Below are positions 17,689 to 25,629 of a DNA stretch of 64,000 nt, one piece after another. The notes beneath the pieces are model-generated. The model was not told where the DNA came from. It saw only the letters and a list, made by a program, of their open reading frames with translations, and made no database searches. Origin of the DNA: Cellvibrio fontiphilus_A (lineage in GTDB: Bacteria > Pseudomonadota > Gammaproteobacteria > Pseudomonadales > Cellvibrionaceae); assembly GCF_042646205.1 (NCBI RefSeq), contig NZ_JBHRTF010000002.1, positions 186,001 through 250,000 on the forward strand. Direction: 5' to 3'. Positions within the stretch are counted from its first letter, which is position 1, and each line of letters begins with the position of its first letter. A program made the translations under genes and the position numbers.

Positions 17689-17825
17689 TACAACCCCCGA
17701 GGTTTTATTGATTGAATAGGGAGCCAGACAACCACTTCTGACAACGTTGTCCAAGATTACACCAAAATCGCCCCGCCGCCAGCTGCTGAACATAAATTAA
17801 CCTTTAAAACCACGCCCCCCCAAAT

Positions 17826-17870
17826 AACCATGCTAAAAACAACCATGCTAAAAACAACCCTGCTAAAAAC
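17826..17870. repeat. Three tandem 15-bp repeats
   Basis: Two exact copies and one single-mismatch copy of AACCATGCTAAAAAC occur head to tail, just downstream of ilvA and upstream of the GH20 gene. The mismatch is CCC for CCA in the third copy. They could be replication-slippage repeats, and no function is evident. Confidence 0.85.
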
Positions 17871-17876
17871 AACAAA

Positions 17877-17892
17877 GGGCGCCGAAGCGCCC
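17877..17892 (-). terminator. Terminator of ilvA
   Basis: A GGGCGC/GCGCCC stem with a CGAA tetraloop, 27 bases past the ilvA stop, is followed on the minus strand by TTTGTTGTTTTTAG. Confidence 0.85.
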
Positions 17893-17918
17893 CCTGTGAA
17901 TTCATAGCTATCAAAGAA

Positions 17919-19433
17919 TTAACCCAAAAAGAACTTATAGGCTTCGTTTTTGGTTTCATCCCAGAAGGGATAATTCAGCTCGCTTAAAAAGGTTTTCAGC
18001 TCGGCATAATCCTTTTTAGGCACCTGCATGCCCACCAATACCCGTGCTGAAGCTGAGCCGTGGTTGCGATAGTGGAACAGGGAAATGTTCCAGCGACCGG
18101 CGACCTTGGTGAGGAAGGTCATGAGCGCGCCGGGGCGCTCGGGGAATTCAAAGCGATAGAGCACTTCGTCGGTGATATGCGGGGCGTGGCCGCCTACCAG
18201 GTGGCGAATGTGTAATTTCGCCAGCTCGTTTTCGGTCATATCCACCAGGTCGTAGCCCTGGGCTTTTAATTCCGCCACCAGATCAGCGCGATCCGTGCCG
18301 CCCGCCGCCACCTGCACACCCACAAAAATGCGTGCATCTTTGGCATCGGCGTAGCGATAGTTAAATTCAGTGATATTGCGTTTGCCCAGCGCCTTACAAA
18401 ATTCTTTGTAGGCACCGGGGCGCTCGGGAATAGTCACCGCCAGAATCGCCTCGCGCTGTTCGCCAATTTCAGTGCGCTCGCTGATGTAACGCAGGCGATC
18501 AAAATTGATGTTGGCGCCGCAGTCGATAGCCACAAAGGTTTGCCCGGTGATGCCGCGCTCGGCCACGTATTTTTTCAAACCGGCCACACTCACCGCACCG
18601 GCAGGTTCGGCGATGGAGCGGGTGTCTTCAAAAATATCTTTGATGCCCGCGCAGATTTCGTCATTACTCACGGTCATGCACTCATCGACTACCTTGCGCA
18701 ACACGCGGAAGGTTTCCTCGCCGATTTGCGCTACGGCGATACCGTCAGCAAAGATGCCCACCTGCGGCAAAACCACCCGTTTTTTCTTTTCCATCGCCGC
18801 AAGCAAACAGGCTGATTCTTCCGATTCCACGGCGATGATTTTGGTCTCGGGGCGCAGGTATTTCACATAGGCGCCGATACCGGCTGCCAAACCACCGCCA
18901 CCTACGGCGATAAAAATCGCGTCGATCTTGCCGGGGTACTGGCGCAGGATTTCCATGCCGATGGTGCCCTGGCCGGCAATTACATCCGGGTCATCAAAGG
19001 GGTGGATATAGGTCATGCCTTTTTCTTCCACCAGTTTTTTGGCGTGCGCCGAGGCTTCGTCATAACTATCGCCGTGCAACACCACCTTGGCACCGCGTGC
19101 TTTTACCGCATCTACTTTGATCGCCGGGGTCGTGCGCGGCATCACGATAGTCGCCTTAATACCCAAATGCTGGGAACCCAGCGCCAAACCCTGGGCATGG
19201 TTGCCGGCCGACGCCGCAATCACACCACGCGCGCGTTCGGCTTCAGAGAGCATTTGCAGCTTGTTGTAGGCACCGCGCAATTTGAACGAAAACACTGGCT
19301 GCAAATCTTCGCGCTTGAGCAGCACTTTGTTGCCAGTGCGCGCGGAAAGCAGGCGCGCTTCATCGAGTGGTGTTTCCACCGCGAGGTCGTAAATACGGGC
19401 GTTGAGTATGCGTTTTATGTAGGTTTCAGGCAT
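17919..19433 (-). CDS. ilvA: Threonine ammonia-lyase, biosynthetic
   Basis: This 504-aa PLP enzyme deaminates threonine to 2-oxobutanoate, the first step to isoleucine. The catalytic domain includes the PLP-lysine motif VFSFKLRGAYNK (near residue 50), SAGNHAQGLAL and the glycine loop VGGGGLAAGIG. The C-terminal third contains two ACT-like regulatory domains (RPGAYKEFCKALGKRNITEF and RPGALMTFLTKVAGRWNISL), expected for the isoleucine-inhibited biosynthetic form. Length matches IlvA of E. coli (514). It diverges from rpiA, a pairing conserved in pseudomonads. Confidence 0.96.
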   Translation of the reverse strand: MPETYIKRILNARIYDLAVETPLDEARLLSARTGNKVLLKREDLQPVFSFKLRGAYNKLQMLSEAERARGVIAASAGNHAQGLALGSQHLGIKATIVMPRTTPAIKVDAVKARGAKVVLHGDSYDEASAHAKKLVEEKGMTYIHPFDDPDVIAGQGTIGMEILRQYPGKIDAIFIAVGGGGLAAGIGAYVKYLRPETKIIAVESEESACLLAAMEKKKRVVLPQVGIFADGIAVAQIGEETFRVLRKVVDECMTVSNDEICAGIKDIFEDTRSIAEPAGAVSVAGLKKYVAERGITGQTFVAIDCGANINFDRLRYISERTEIGEQREAILAVTIPERPGAYKEFCKALGKRNITEFNYRYADAKDARIFVGVQVAAGGTDRADLVAELKAQGYDLVDMTENELAKLHIRHLVGGHAPHITDEVLYRFEFPERPGALMTFLTKVAGRWNISLFHYRNHGSASARVLVGMQVPKKDYAELKTFLSELNYPFWDETKNEAYKFFLG

Positions 19434-19530
19434 GTCAGTTCTTGCTTGGAGGGAGAAAAATGTCGCCGCAGTGTAAACAATTTAGCCGCCGCTGGCACGG
19501 CGAAAATCCGTATAATGCGTGCGCATTTCA

Positions 19531-19642
19531 AACCCCCTCCCAGCCTCCCCCTTGAAAAGGGGGAGGAGCAAAAAAACCGCCCTATCGAAGGGAAGGAGCA
19601 AAAGCCCCCTCCCCTTTTCAAGGGGAGGACTGGGGAGGGGTT
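19531..19642. repeat. G/C-stem intergenic repeat, copy 1 (reverse orientation)
   Basis: This is a ~110-bp element with nested inverted repeats (ACCCCCTCCCAGCCTCCCCC at the left; GGGGAGGACTGGGGAGGGGT at the right). Internal hairpins include CCTCCCCCTT-GAAAAGGGGGAGG. It is the reverse-orientation relative of the three elements between metK, ahcY and metF. It sits 22 bases before rpiA. Confidence 0.8.
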
Positions 19643-19664
19643 ATACCATTCAGCCGAGAAAACC

Positions 19665-20339
19665 ATGACCCAAGACCAACTCAAACAAGCCGTGGCGCGC
19701 GCCGCGATTGAATACATCAAACCCAAATTATTCAGCGATTCCATTATCGGTGTGGGCACCGGCTCCACCGCCAATTTTTTTATCGATTACCTGGGTGAGA
19801 TCCGCGATCACTTTGCTGGCGCAGTAGCCAGCTCCGATGCCTCAGCCGCGCGCCTGAAAAAACTCGGTATTGAGGTGCTGGACTGCAATGCGGTGAGCGA
19901 GCTGGTGGTGTATGTGGATGGCGCCGATGAAAGCAACGCCTACTTGCACCTGATCAAAGGCGGTGGCGCCGCATTAACCCGCGAGAAAATTGTGCGCGCC
20001 GTTTCAAGGGAATTTGTCTGTATCGCCGATGAGAGCAAATGGGTAGATGTGCTGGGCAAGTTCCCGCTGCCGGTAGAAGTTATTCCCATGGCGCGCTCCT
20101 ACGTGGCACGCGAACTGGTGAAGCTGGGCGGCGCACCGGTGTACCGCGAAGGCGTAGTGACCGACAACGGCAATGTCATTTTAGATGTGCACAACCTGCA
20201 AATCATCGACCCGGTTGCACTGGAAACCGCCATCAACCAAATTACCGGTGTAGTGACTAACGGTTTGTTTGCAGCCAAGGGCGCCGAGGTGTTACTGCTG
20301 GGCACCAAAGACGGCGTTAAAACCATTTACCCCAAATAA
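19665..20339 (+). CDS. rpiA: Ribose-5-phosphate isomerase A
   Basis: This 224-aa cytoplasmic enzyme interconverts ribose 5-phosphate and ribulose 5-phosphate. RpiA signatures are IGVGTGSTANFFIDYLG (phosphate loop), VDGADESNAYLHLIKGGGAA (catalytic Asp/Lys region) and LTREKIVRA. The ATG at 19665 (MTQDQLKQAVARAA) gives the standard length; the open frame extends upstream through the repeat but is not coding. A good terminator follows. Confidence 0.96.
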   Translation: MTQDQLKQAVARAAIEYIKPKLFSDSIIGVGTGSTANFFIDYLGEIRDHFAGAVASSDASAARLKKLGIEVLDCNAVSELVVYVDGADESNAYLHLIKGGGAALTREKIVRAVSREFVCIADESKWVDVLGKFPLPVEVIPMARSYVARELVKLGGAPVYREGVVTDNGNVILDVHNLQIIDPVALETAINQITGVVTNGLFAAKGAEVLLLGTKDGVKTIYPK

Positions 20340-20363
20340 ATCCCCTCGCATTACCCGATTAAG

Positions 20364-20390
20364 GCGCCAGCCATCACTGGCGCTTTTTCT
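20364..20390 (+). terminator. Terminator of rpiA
   Basis: The stem GCGCCAG/CTGGCGC with a six-base loop is followed directly by TTTTTCT, 25 bases after the rpiA stop. Confidence 0.88.
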
Positions 20391-20431
20391 CTCCTATACT
20401 CAAAGCTCTACTTTCTCCGAAGGATACAACC

Positions 20432-22052
20432 ATGTTCTCCCTCTCCAGTATTCAGGGGCGATTGCTCGTGGCCGTCAGTGCCGGTGTCGTTTTGTTTATG
20501 ATCATCAGCGGTATCGCCATCACCCTGCTCAGCAGCACCATCACCAATTACAACCAGCTGATTGCCAATTCGGTCGCCCATGAACGCGCCATTAGCAGCA
20601 TGAATTACCATTTCAAAACCCAGGTGCAGGAGTGGAAAAACGTGCTTTTGCGCGGCAAAAACCCGGACAAGCTGCAGCAGTACTGGGGGCAATTTGAGCA
20701 ATTGCAGCGCGACATACAAACCGAAGGCAAAACACTGGGCGGCGAGCTGGATGGCGAGAGCAAACGTCAGGTAGACGCCTTTTTGCGCGCCCATGAAACC
20801 GCCTTTGGCCGTTACCAAACGGGGCTGGCCGCGTTTAAAGCCGCCGGTTTCGACTCTGCAGCCGGCGATGCGGCGGTTGCCGGTATCGACCGCGAGCCCA
20901 GCAAATTGCTGGAGGAATCCGCAGCGCTGATTAGCGCCAAGGTAGTGGCCGAAACCAAAGCCAACCTGGAGGCGAGCGCCAAGGTATCCTTCTGGGCCGG
21001 TGCCTTGATCCTGTGTGGCGGCATTCTGGTGGTGTTTTTGGTACTGATTATTTTGCGCAAAAACCTGCTGGCACCGTTCAACCTGCTTAATCAACACCTG
21101 AGCAAATTGGCCGAGGGCAATTTCCGCGAGCCGCTGCATTTCAGTGATAGCAGCGAACTGGGCAAACTGGGCGCGAGCATCCAGCAGGTGCAGGAGAGCA
21201 TTGTTAAGGTAGTCGCGGCGGTGCAGGGTTCAATGCAGAGCCTGAGCGAAGCCTCAAGCCAGATCACCACCACGGCATCAACCCTGGCGCGCTACACCGA
21301 TCAAACCCATCACGCTACCGATCAGGTTTCCGCCGCCATCACCGAAATGACCGCCACAGTGCAAGAGGTCGCCAGCAACGCGGGCGGAGCCGCCGATGCC
21401 GCCCAGAATGCGGACAACAATGCCAACAAGGGGCTGAAAATTATGGAAAGCACCCTGGGCGCAATTGATCAGCTCAGCCGCGAAGTGAACCACGTTGGTC
21501 AGGTGATGAGCCAACTGGAAGGCGATACCAACCGCATTGGCGGGGGTGTTGGATGTGATTAAAAACGTTGCCGAGCAGACCAACCTGCTCGCGCTGAATG
21601 CGGCGATTGAGGCGGCGCGCGCCGGCGAACAGGGGCGCGGTTTTGCGGTAGTGGCCGATGAAGTGCGCTCACTGGCCAAACGCACCCAGGACTCCACCGC
21701 CGAGATCCAACAGATCATCCACGCCGTGCAACAGGGCGCCAGCAACGCGATGAGTGCCATGCAGTCCAGCCTGACCAAAACCGGCGCGACCATGGATATG
21801 GCCGGGCAAGCCGGCAACTCCATCAACGAGATCAGCCAGTCGGTCAATCGCATCCTGGGCATGAACATGCAAATCGCTACCGCGGCCGAGGAGCAGAGCT
21901 ACACCGCTGAGGAGATCAATAAAAACATCATCCAAGTGGTGAGCCTGATCGACAGCGTCAATCAGGATGCCCAACAATCCGTGCTTATCGCCCAGCGCCT
22001 GGAAAGTACCGCCAGGAACCTGCAAACCCAAATTGCTCACTTTGCGATTTAA
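20432..22052 (+). pseudogene. Methyl-accepting chemotaxis protein, broken by a +1 G frameshift
   Basis: This chemoreceptor would be about 540 aa with one base removed. Residues 1-370 carry an N-terminal membrane helix (residues 10-32), a periplasmic four-helix-type sensor, a second helix (about 190-212), a HAMP-like segment and the start of the signalling domain. The frame then goes wrong at a run of five G (21542-21546), giving GGGVGCD and a stop at 21562. In the next frame the protein resumes as VLDVIKNVAEQTNLLALNAA, with the highly conserved hairpin tip IEAARAGEQGRGFAVVADEV and a complete C terminus. Deleting one G restores the family-typical RIGGVLDVI. Either a recent mutation, phase variation or a sequencing error could explain it. 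Confidence 0.88.
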
Positions 22053-22080
22053 AACCGGCTGGATCTGCAGGCGAAAAAAA

Positions 22081-22096
22081 ACCGGGCACGCCCGGT
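22081..22096. terminator. Bidirectional terminator between the chemoreceptor and the choice-of-anchor gene
   Basis: A short ACCGGGC/GCCCGGT stem is flanked by seven A on the left and seven T on the right. It can serve both convergent genes. Confidence 0.85.
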
Positions 22097-22122
22097 TTTT
22101 TTCATTGCTGCTCTGAATCAGC

Positions 22123-23091
22123 TCAGGCGCGGCGCAAACGGCCCAGCCCGATTAACCCCAAACCGGTCAATAACAGCAAGAAAATCGACGGCTCATTGAC
22201 CTTGGTTACAGGCGGCGTGTAACTCCAGCTACCGGTGTGGATTTCACCATTGCCCTCATAGGATTTAGCGGCAATCGCACCATCCAGATTGGAATTGGTT
22301 TTGATGGTGGCATTTAAGGCCAGCACTGAGCCGTACCAGGAATCGCCAAAGTTCAGGTTGGTGGCCTCGTAGAAATTCCAAAGCACATGGTTCATGTTGT
22401 TGCGGAAACTGTTGGTGCCATTTTTGGTGGTGCCGGCGTTAAACGTGGTGCCGGATACGTTGATCACCACATTGAGTGCGGTGGCAAAATCCAGGTTCAA
22501 ACTCCACTGTGGGCCAGTCAACTGCTCTACGGTGATATTGAATACCACCAGATCCGTTGCGGCGCCGGTGTAGGTGAACGCCTTGTTGTTCATATCGCCC
22601 ACCAGCGAGGTGTTGTCCGAGCTGGCCAAATCCCGGTAAAAATCTGACTCGGCTTGCAACTGCGCAAACAGGCTTGCCTTCTCGGCCGTCAGTGATCCAT
22701 CGGTGACTTTTTTCAGGCAGCCGTTGGGCACCAAACCTGCGCCATTACATATGTTGGTAGGGCCGGTAAAGTTGCCCTCGTAGGCCAGGTAGCCGCGGTC
22801 AATGTGGGTGGCGCTGTTGCTGGCAAAGTTGCCGACTACTTTGACGGTATCCGCAGTGGAGTTGAGCGGTTCTTTTTGGGCAAATACCGAGGCATTTACC
22901 ACATTGCCACCAATAAACGCCTTGCCTTCTATGTGGCCACTGCCGCCAGAAACCTTTAAATCACCCAACAATATCAGGTTGTAATCATTGAGCGGGCCAG
23001 CGCCAGCCAATGAGGAAAAGCCCAATAATACGGCAGCGGCAACCATCTGGCGGCAGGCAGTAGTCAAGGAGAGAGTGCGAGCAAAAGTCAT
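22123..23091 (-). CDS. Choice-of-anchor A family exported protein with PEP-CTERM-like tail
   Basis: This 322-aa secreted protein has a signal peptide ending SLAGAG near residue 32. A choice-of-anchor A domain follows (YNLILLGDLKVSGGSGHIEG, GKAFIGGNVVN, WNFYEATNLNFGDSWYGSVLA, LDGAIAAKSYEGNGEIH). The C terminus NEPSIFLLLLTGLGLIGLGR followed by LRRA is a PEP-CTERM-type sorting signal: Glu-Pro, a transmembrane helix, then basic residues. Exosortase systems process such tails, but no exosortase gene is in this window. Its function is probably surface or biofilm related, by analogy only. A ~250-bp gene-free region precedes it. Confidence 0.82.
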   Translation of the reverse strand: MTFARTLSLTTACRQMVAAAVLLGFSSLAGAGPLNDYNLILLGDLKVSGGSGHIEGKAFIGGNVVNASVFAQKEPLNSTADTVKVVGNFASNSATHIDRGYLAYEGNFTGPTNICNGAGLVPNGCLKKVTDGSLTAEKASLFAQLQAESDFYRDLASSDNTSLVGDMNNKAFTYTGAATDLVVFNITVEQLTGPQWSLNLDFATALNVVINVSGTTFNAGTTKNGTNSFRNNMNHVLWNFYEATNLNFGDSWYGSVLALNATIKTNSNLDGAIAAKSYEGNGEIHTGSWSYTPPVTKVNEPSIFLLLLTGLGLIGLGRLRRA

Positions 23092-23346
23092 AAAAAAACC
23101 TGTAGTAGTAAGATCGGCTTCTAATGTTTGCGGACAAGATGCAGGCTTTGTGCCTGTTTGACTTTATTCTTTCAAATCAATAATAAACGCCACTTAGCGT
23201 GACGCACATCACATAAAAGTGTCAATTTTACCGACATTGATAAATTGACAGCGAAAGACATCTTAAAGCTAATAACTGATAACAATCGATAAAAACACCA
23301 ATACTCCCCTGCCCTGATCCTACCGGGCAGAGGAGTTTAACCAGGC

Positions 23347-24606
23347 TTACTGATAGAGCGCGGGCAGCTCGCTTTCAAACACCACAAAGGGATGTGCGAA
23401 AAAGGCGTTGAAATCTTCCGCGGTTGCCTGCCCGGGGTAGGGAGCAAAAAACTGCTCCGCTTTTTCCCGCGCCAGGTTAGCGTTGCGCCAGACCATAACG
23501 TAGGTGATCTCGCTCGCCAGAGGGTCGGCAAGGGTTGGCGCTAGAATCCGCTCGGTCCAGAAATTGGGTAGCGTGAGTTTGTTATTGCCGGTTTCGGTCA
23601 GCGCAGCGATTTTGTTGCGCGCACGGGCAATGCTGGCGATCTGTTTCAGCGCGGCGGTGAAATTGGCTTTTTGCTCATCTGCGCTTGCGGTATTGGCCGC
23701 GTGGCCAACATCCCAATAGTTATCCAGACCTATCACATCCACATAGTCATCGCCGGGGTAGCCGTAGAAATAGCCCTCCTCAAACTTGCCCATATCGAGG
23801 CGGCTGCGGTCGGGAGAGTAAGCGTAAATCAGGTTGCGCAGGCCTTTTTTGTCGCGCAGGTATTCCACAGTGAAGCGCCACAAGGCGATGTAATCCGCCT
23901 CGCTGGCGTTGCCTTTGCCCCACCAGAACCAGTCGCCATTGTGCTCATGCCAGGGGCGGAAAATAACCGGGATGGGATGGCTATTGCCCTGCGCATCGGT
24001 CGCGACCAAGGCCGCATTAAATTCCACAAAGGTATCCAGGTAGGTTTTGAGCTGCTCATGTTTGGCACCGCCGGGAATCAGCTCATGCACTGTGGGGGTT
24101 TTGTCCCAGGAGTTGCCGCCGGATACCGGGCTATACATATGCCAGCTGATGGTGATCACCGCGCCGCGACTGTAGCCCGCCTTGATCCACTCCTGCATTT
24201 GTTTGAAGTTAACGCCATCCAGGTTCTTTTCCTGCCCCAGCTCCAAACCGCCCAACTCCCAGCCGTAGAGCGCCGGGTTGGAACCGGTCACATCGCGCAC
24301 ATCGGAGCGATCCAGGTCGCCTTCCCAATGCACGCCGTAGGCGAGGCTGTCCTCGTGGCCAAACAGCATGTGTTTACCGCGCAACGCCGCCAGGTTGTTG
24401 TAGAGCGCCAGGGTTTGGCGAGTGGCGTGTTTGTCGATTAGCGACAGTGGTTGCACTTGCGCGTTGGCGCTGGAGGCCTGCACCTGCGCGACAGCAGGCA
24501 CTGATGCCGCTGCACTGGAGGTATCGGCCGGCTGGCGGTCGCAGCCGACTAAAAAACTGGCACATAGCAGTAAAGACGCCAAGGGCAGGCGGGGTTGCAT
24601 AAACAT
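23347..24606 (-). CDS. GH26 beta-mannanase, lipoprotein
   Basis: This 419-aa glycoside hydrolase family 26 enzyme very likely cleaves beta-1,4-mannan. The start at 24606 has a GAGGAG ribosome site 6 bases upstream. It gives a lipoprotein signal peptide with lipobox LVGC (Cys22), so the enzyme should be lipid-anchored, probably to the outer membrane. Catalytic residues are visible: the acid/base Glu in RPWHEHNGDWFWWG and the nucleophile Glu in ALTETGNN. Substrate-site sequences include MLFGHEDSLAYG and YSPDRS. It resembles the Cellvibrio Man26 enzymes. A LacI-type operator lies 55 bp upstream of the start. Confidence 0.92.
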   Translation of the reverse strand: MFMQPRLPLASLLLCASFLVGCDRQPADTSSAAASVPAVAQVQASSANAQVQPLSLIDKHATRQTLALYNNLAALRGKHMLFGHEDSLAYGVHWEGDLDRSDVRDVTGSNPALYGWELGGLELGQEKNLDGVNFKQMQEWIKAGYSRGAVITISWHMYSPVSGGNSWDKTPTVHELIPGGAKHEQLKTYLDTFVEFNAALVATDAQGNSHPIPVIFRPWHEHNGDWFWWGKGNASEADYIALWRFTVEYLRDKKGLRNLIYAYSPDRSRLDMGKFEEGYFYGYPGDDYVDVIGLDNYWDVGHAANTASADEQKANFTAALKQIASIARARNKIAALTETGNNKLTLPNFWTERILAPTLADPLASEITYVMVWRNANLAREKAEQFFAPYPGQATAEDFNAFFAHPFVVFESELPALYQ

Positions 24607-24660
24607 GGGAATCTCCTCAAATGGGGCCATAAACTGGCAAAACTCTTATCTTTTTTCAAA

Positions 24661-24674
24661 TGTAACCGTTTACA
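24661..24674. promoter_or_regulatory. LacI-family operator upstream of the GH26 gene
   Basis: TGTAACCGTTTACA is a near-perfect palindrome around a central CG and matches the LacI/GalR-type consensus TGTAAnCGnTTACA. It lies 55 bases before the mannanase start codon, which suggests sugar-responsive repression. The cognate regulator is not in the window. Confidence 0.75.
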
Positions 24675-24794
24675 AATGAGGATACTAGCAGCCTTATGCA
24701 AAAAAAGAAGCCTCCCGCGCTGTAAATAAAAGTTGAGCCCCCGCCCGCTTTTGCCTAGCCTTGGCGCTTTAATCAATTTGGGTATGGGTGCGCT

Positions 24795-25499
24795 ATGGAC
24801 TTTTCTTTTCCCGCCATTGGCTTGGTGCACTCCTGTTTCAAGGAGAAATTTGGCATACCGCGCCAACCGGGTTTGGCGCCGCTAGCTACCGCTGAAATAG
24901 AAATGCTGCCGCCCTATGACGACCCCGCCGCGTTTGACGGGCTGGAAGGCACCAGCCACCTGTGGGTACAGTTTGTGTTTCACGCCAACAAGCGCGAGCA
25001 GTGGAAACCCAAAGTCAAACCGCCGCGCTTGGGCGGCAACCAAACCCTGGGCGTATTTGCCACCCGCTCCCCCACCCGCCCGGCGCCAATTGGCCTCTCG
25101 GTGGTACGCTTTGATGGCCTGCGCCAGCGCGACGGTAAGCTGTTAGTTGCCATCAGCGGCATAGATTTACTCGATGGCACACCGGTGCTGGATATCAAAC
25201 CTTATGTACCCTATGTGGATGCCGTCGCGGATGCGCGCAACAGCTTTGCCACCCAGCCGCCCGCCCATATCCCGGTGGAAATTCCCGCCGAACTCGCGGC
25301 CTTTTGCGCCGATTACCAACAAAAAACCGCTATCGACCTGGCGCAGCTACTCACCCAAATCCTGCAACAGGACCCGCGCCCCCAGTACCAGCAGCCAGAC
25401 CCGGAGCGGATTTACGGCATGAAATTGCTGGATCTCGATATCCGCTGGCGCTATTCCCACTCTGGCATCTGTTTAACTGAACTCATTTGCCTTGCCTGA
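24795..25499 (+). CDS. trmO: tRNA (N6-threonylcarbamoyladenosine(37)-N6)-methyltransferase
   Basis: This 234-aa TrmO/TsaA-type enzyme methylates t6A37 of threonine tRNA to m6t6A, using SAM. It has the N-terminal beta-barrel domain with AIGLVHSCFKEKFGIPRQPG, HLWVQFVFH, and the signature GVFATRSPTRPAPIGLSVVR (SAM-binding), then GIDLLDGTPVLDIKPYVPY. A C-terminal extension ends with PERIYGMKLLDLDIRWRY, typical of full-length TrmO. It starts at the ATG at 24795 and appears monocistronic. Confidence 0.93.
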   Translation: MDFSFPAIGLVHSCFKEKFGIPRQPGLAPLATAEIEMLPPYDDPAAFDGLEGTSHLWVQFVFHANKREQWKPKVKPPRLGGNQTLGVFATRSPTRPAPIGLSVVRFDGLRQRDGKLLVAISGIDLLDGTPVLDIKPYVPYVDAVADARNSFATQPPAHIPVEIPAELAAFCADYQQKTAIDLAQLLTQILQQDPRPQYQQPDPERIYGMKLLDLDIRWRYSHSGICLTELICLA

Positions 25500-25629
25500 C
25501 CTCATCTGCCTTGTATGAGCAGACCACCCTTATAGCCACAACTTATTAACTCACTGTTATTAAATTAATAACCAAACCCAAAAAGCCGTGCTATTCTTGG
25601 CGCATAAATCATCATTTTGGCACATTACC

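Noticed and set aside
17826..17870. Tandem repeats as a possible CRISPR
   Set aside because: Three 15-bp units are head to tail with no spacers and no cas genes in the window.
19002..19664. Long upstream extension of the rpiA frame
   Set aside because: It runs antisense through ilvA and across the intergenic repeat; the ATG at 19665 gives a normal RpiA N terminus.
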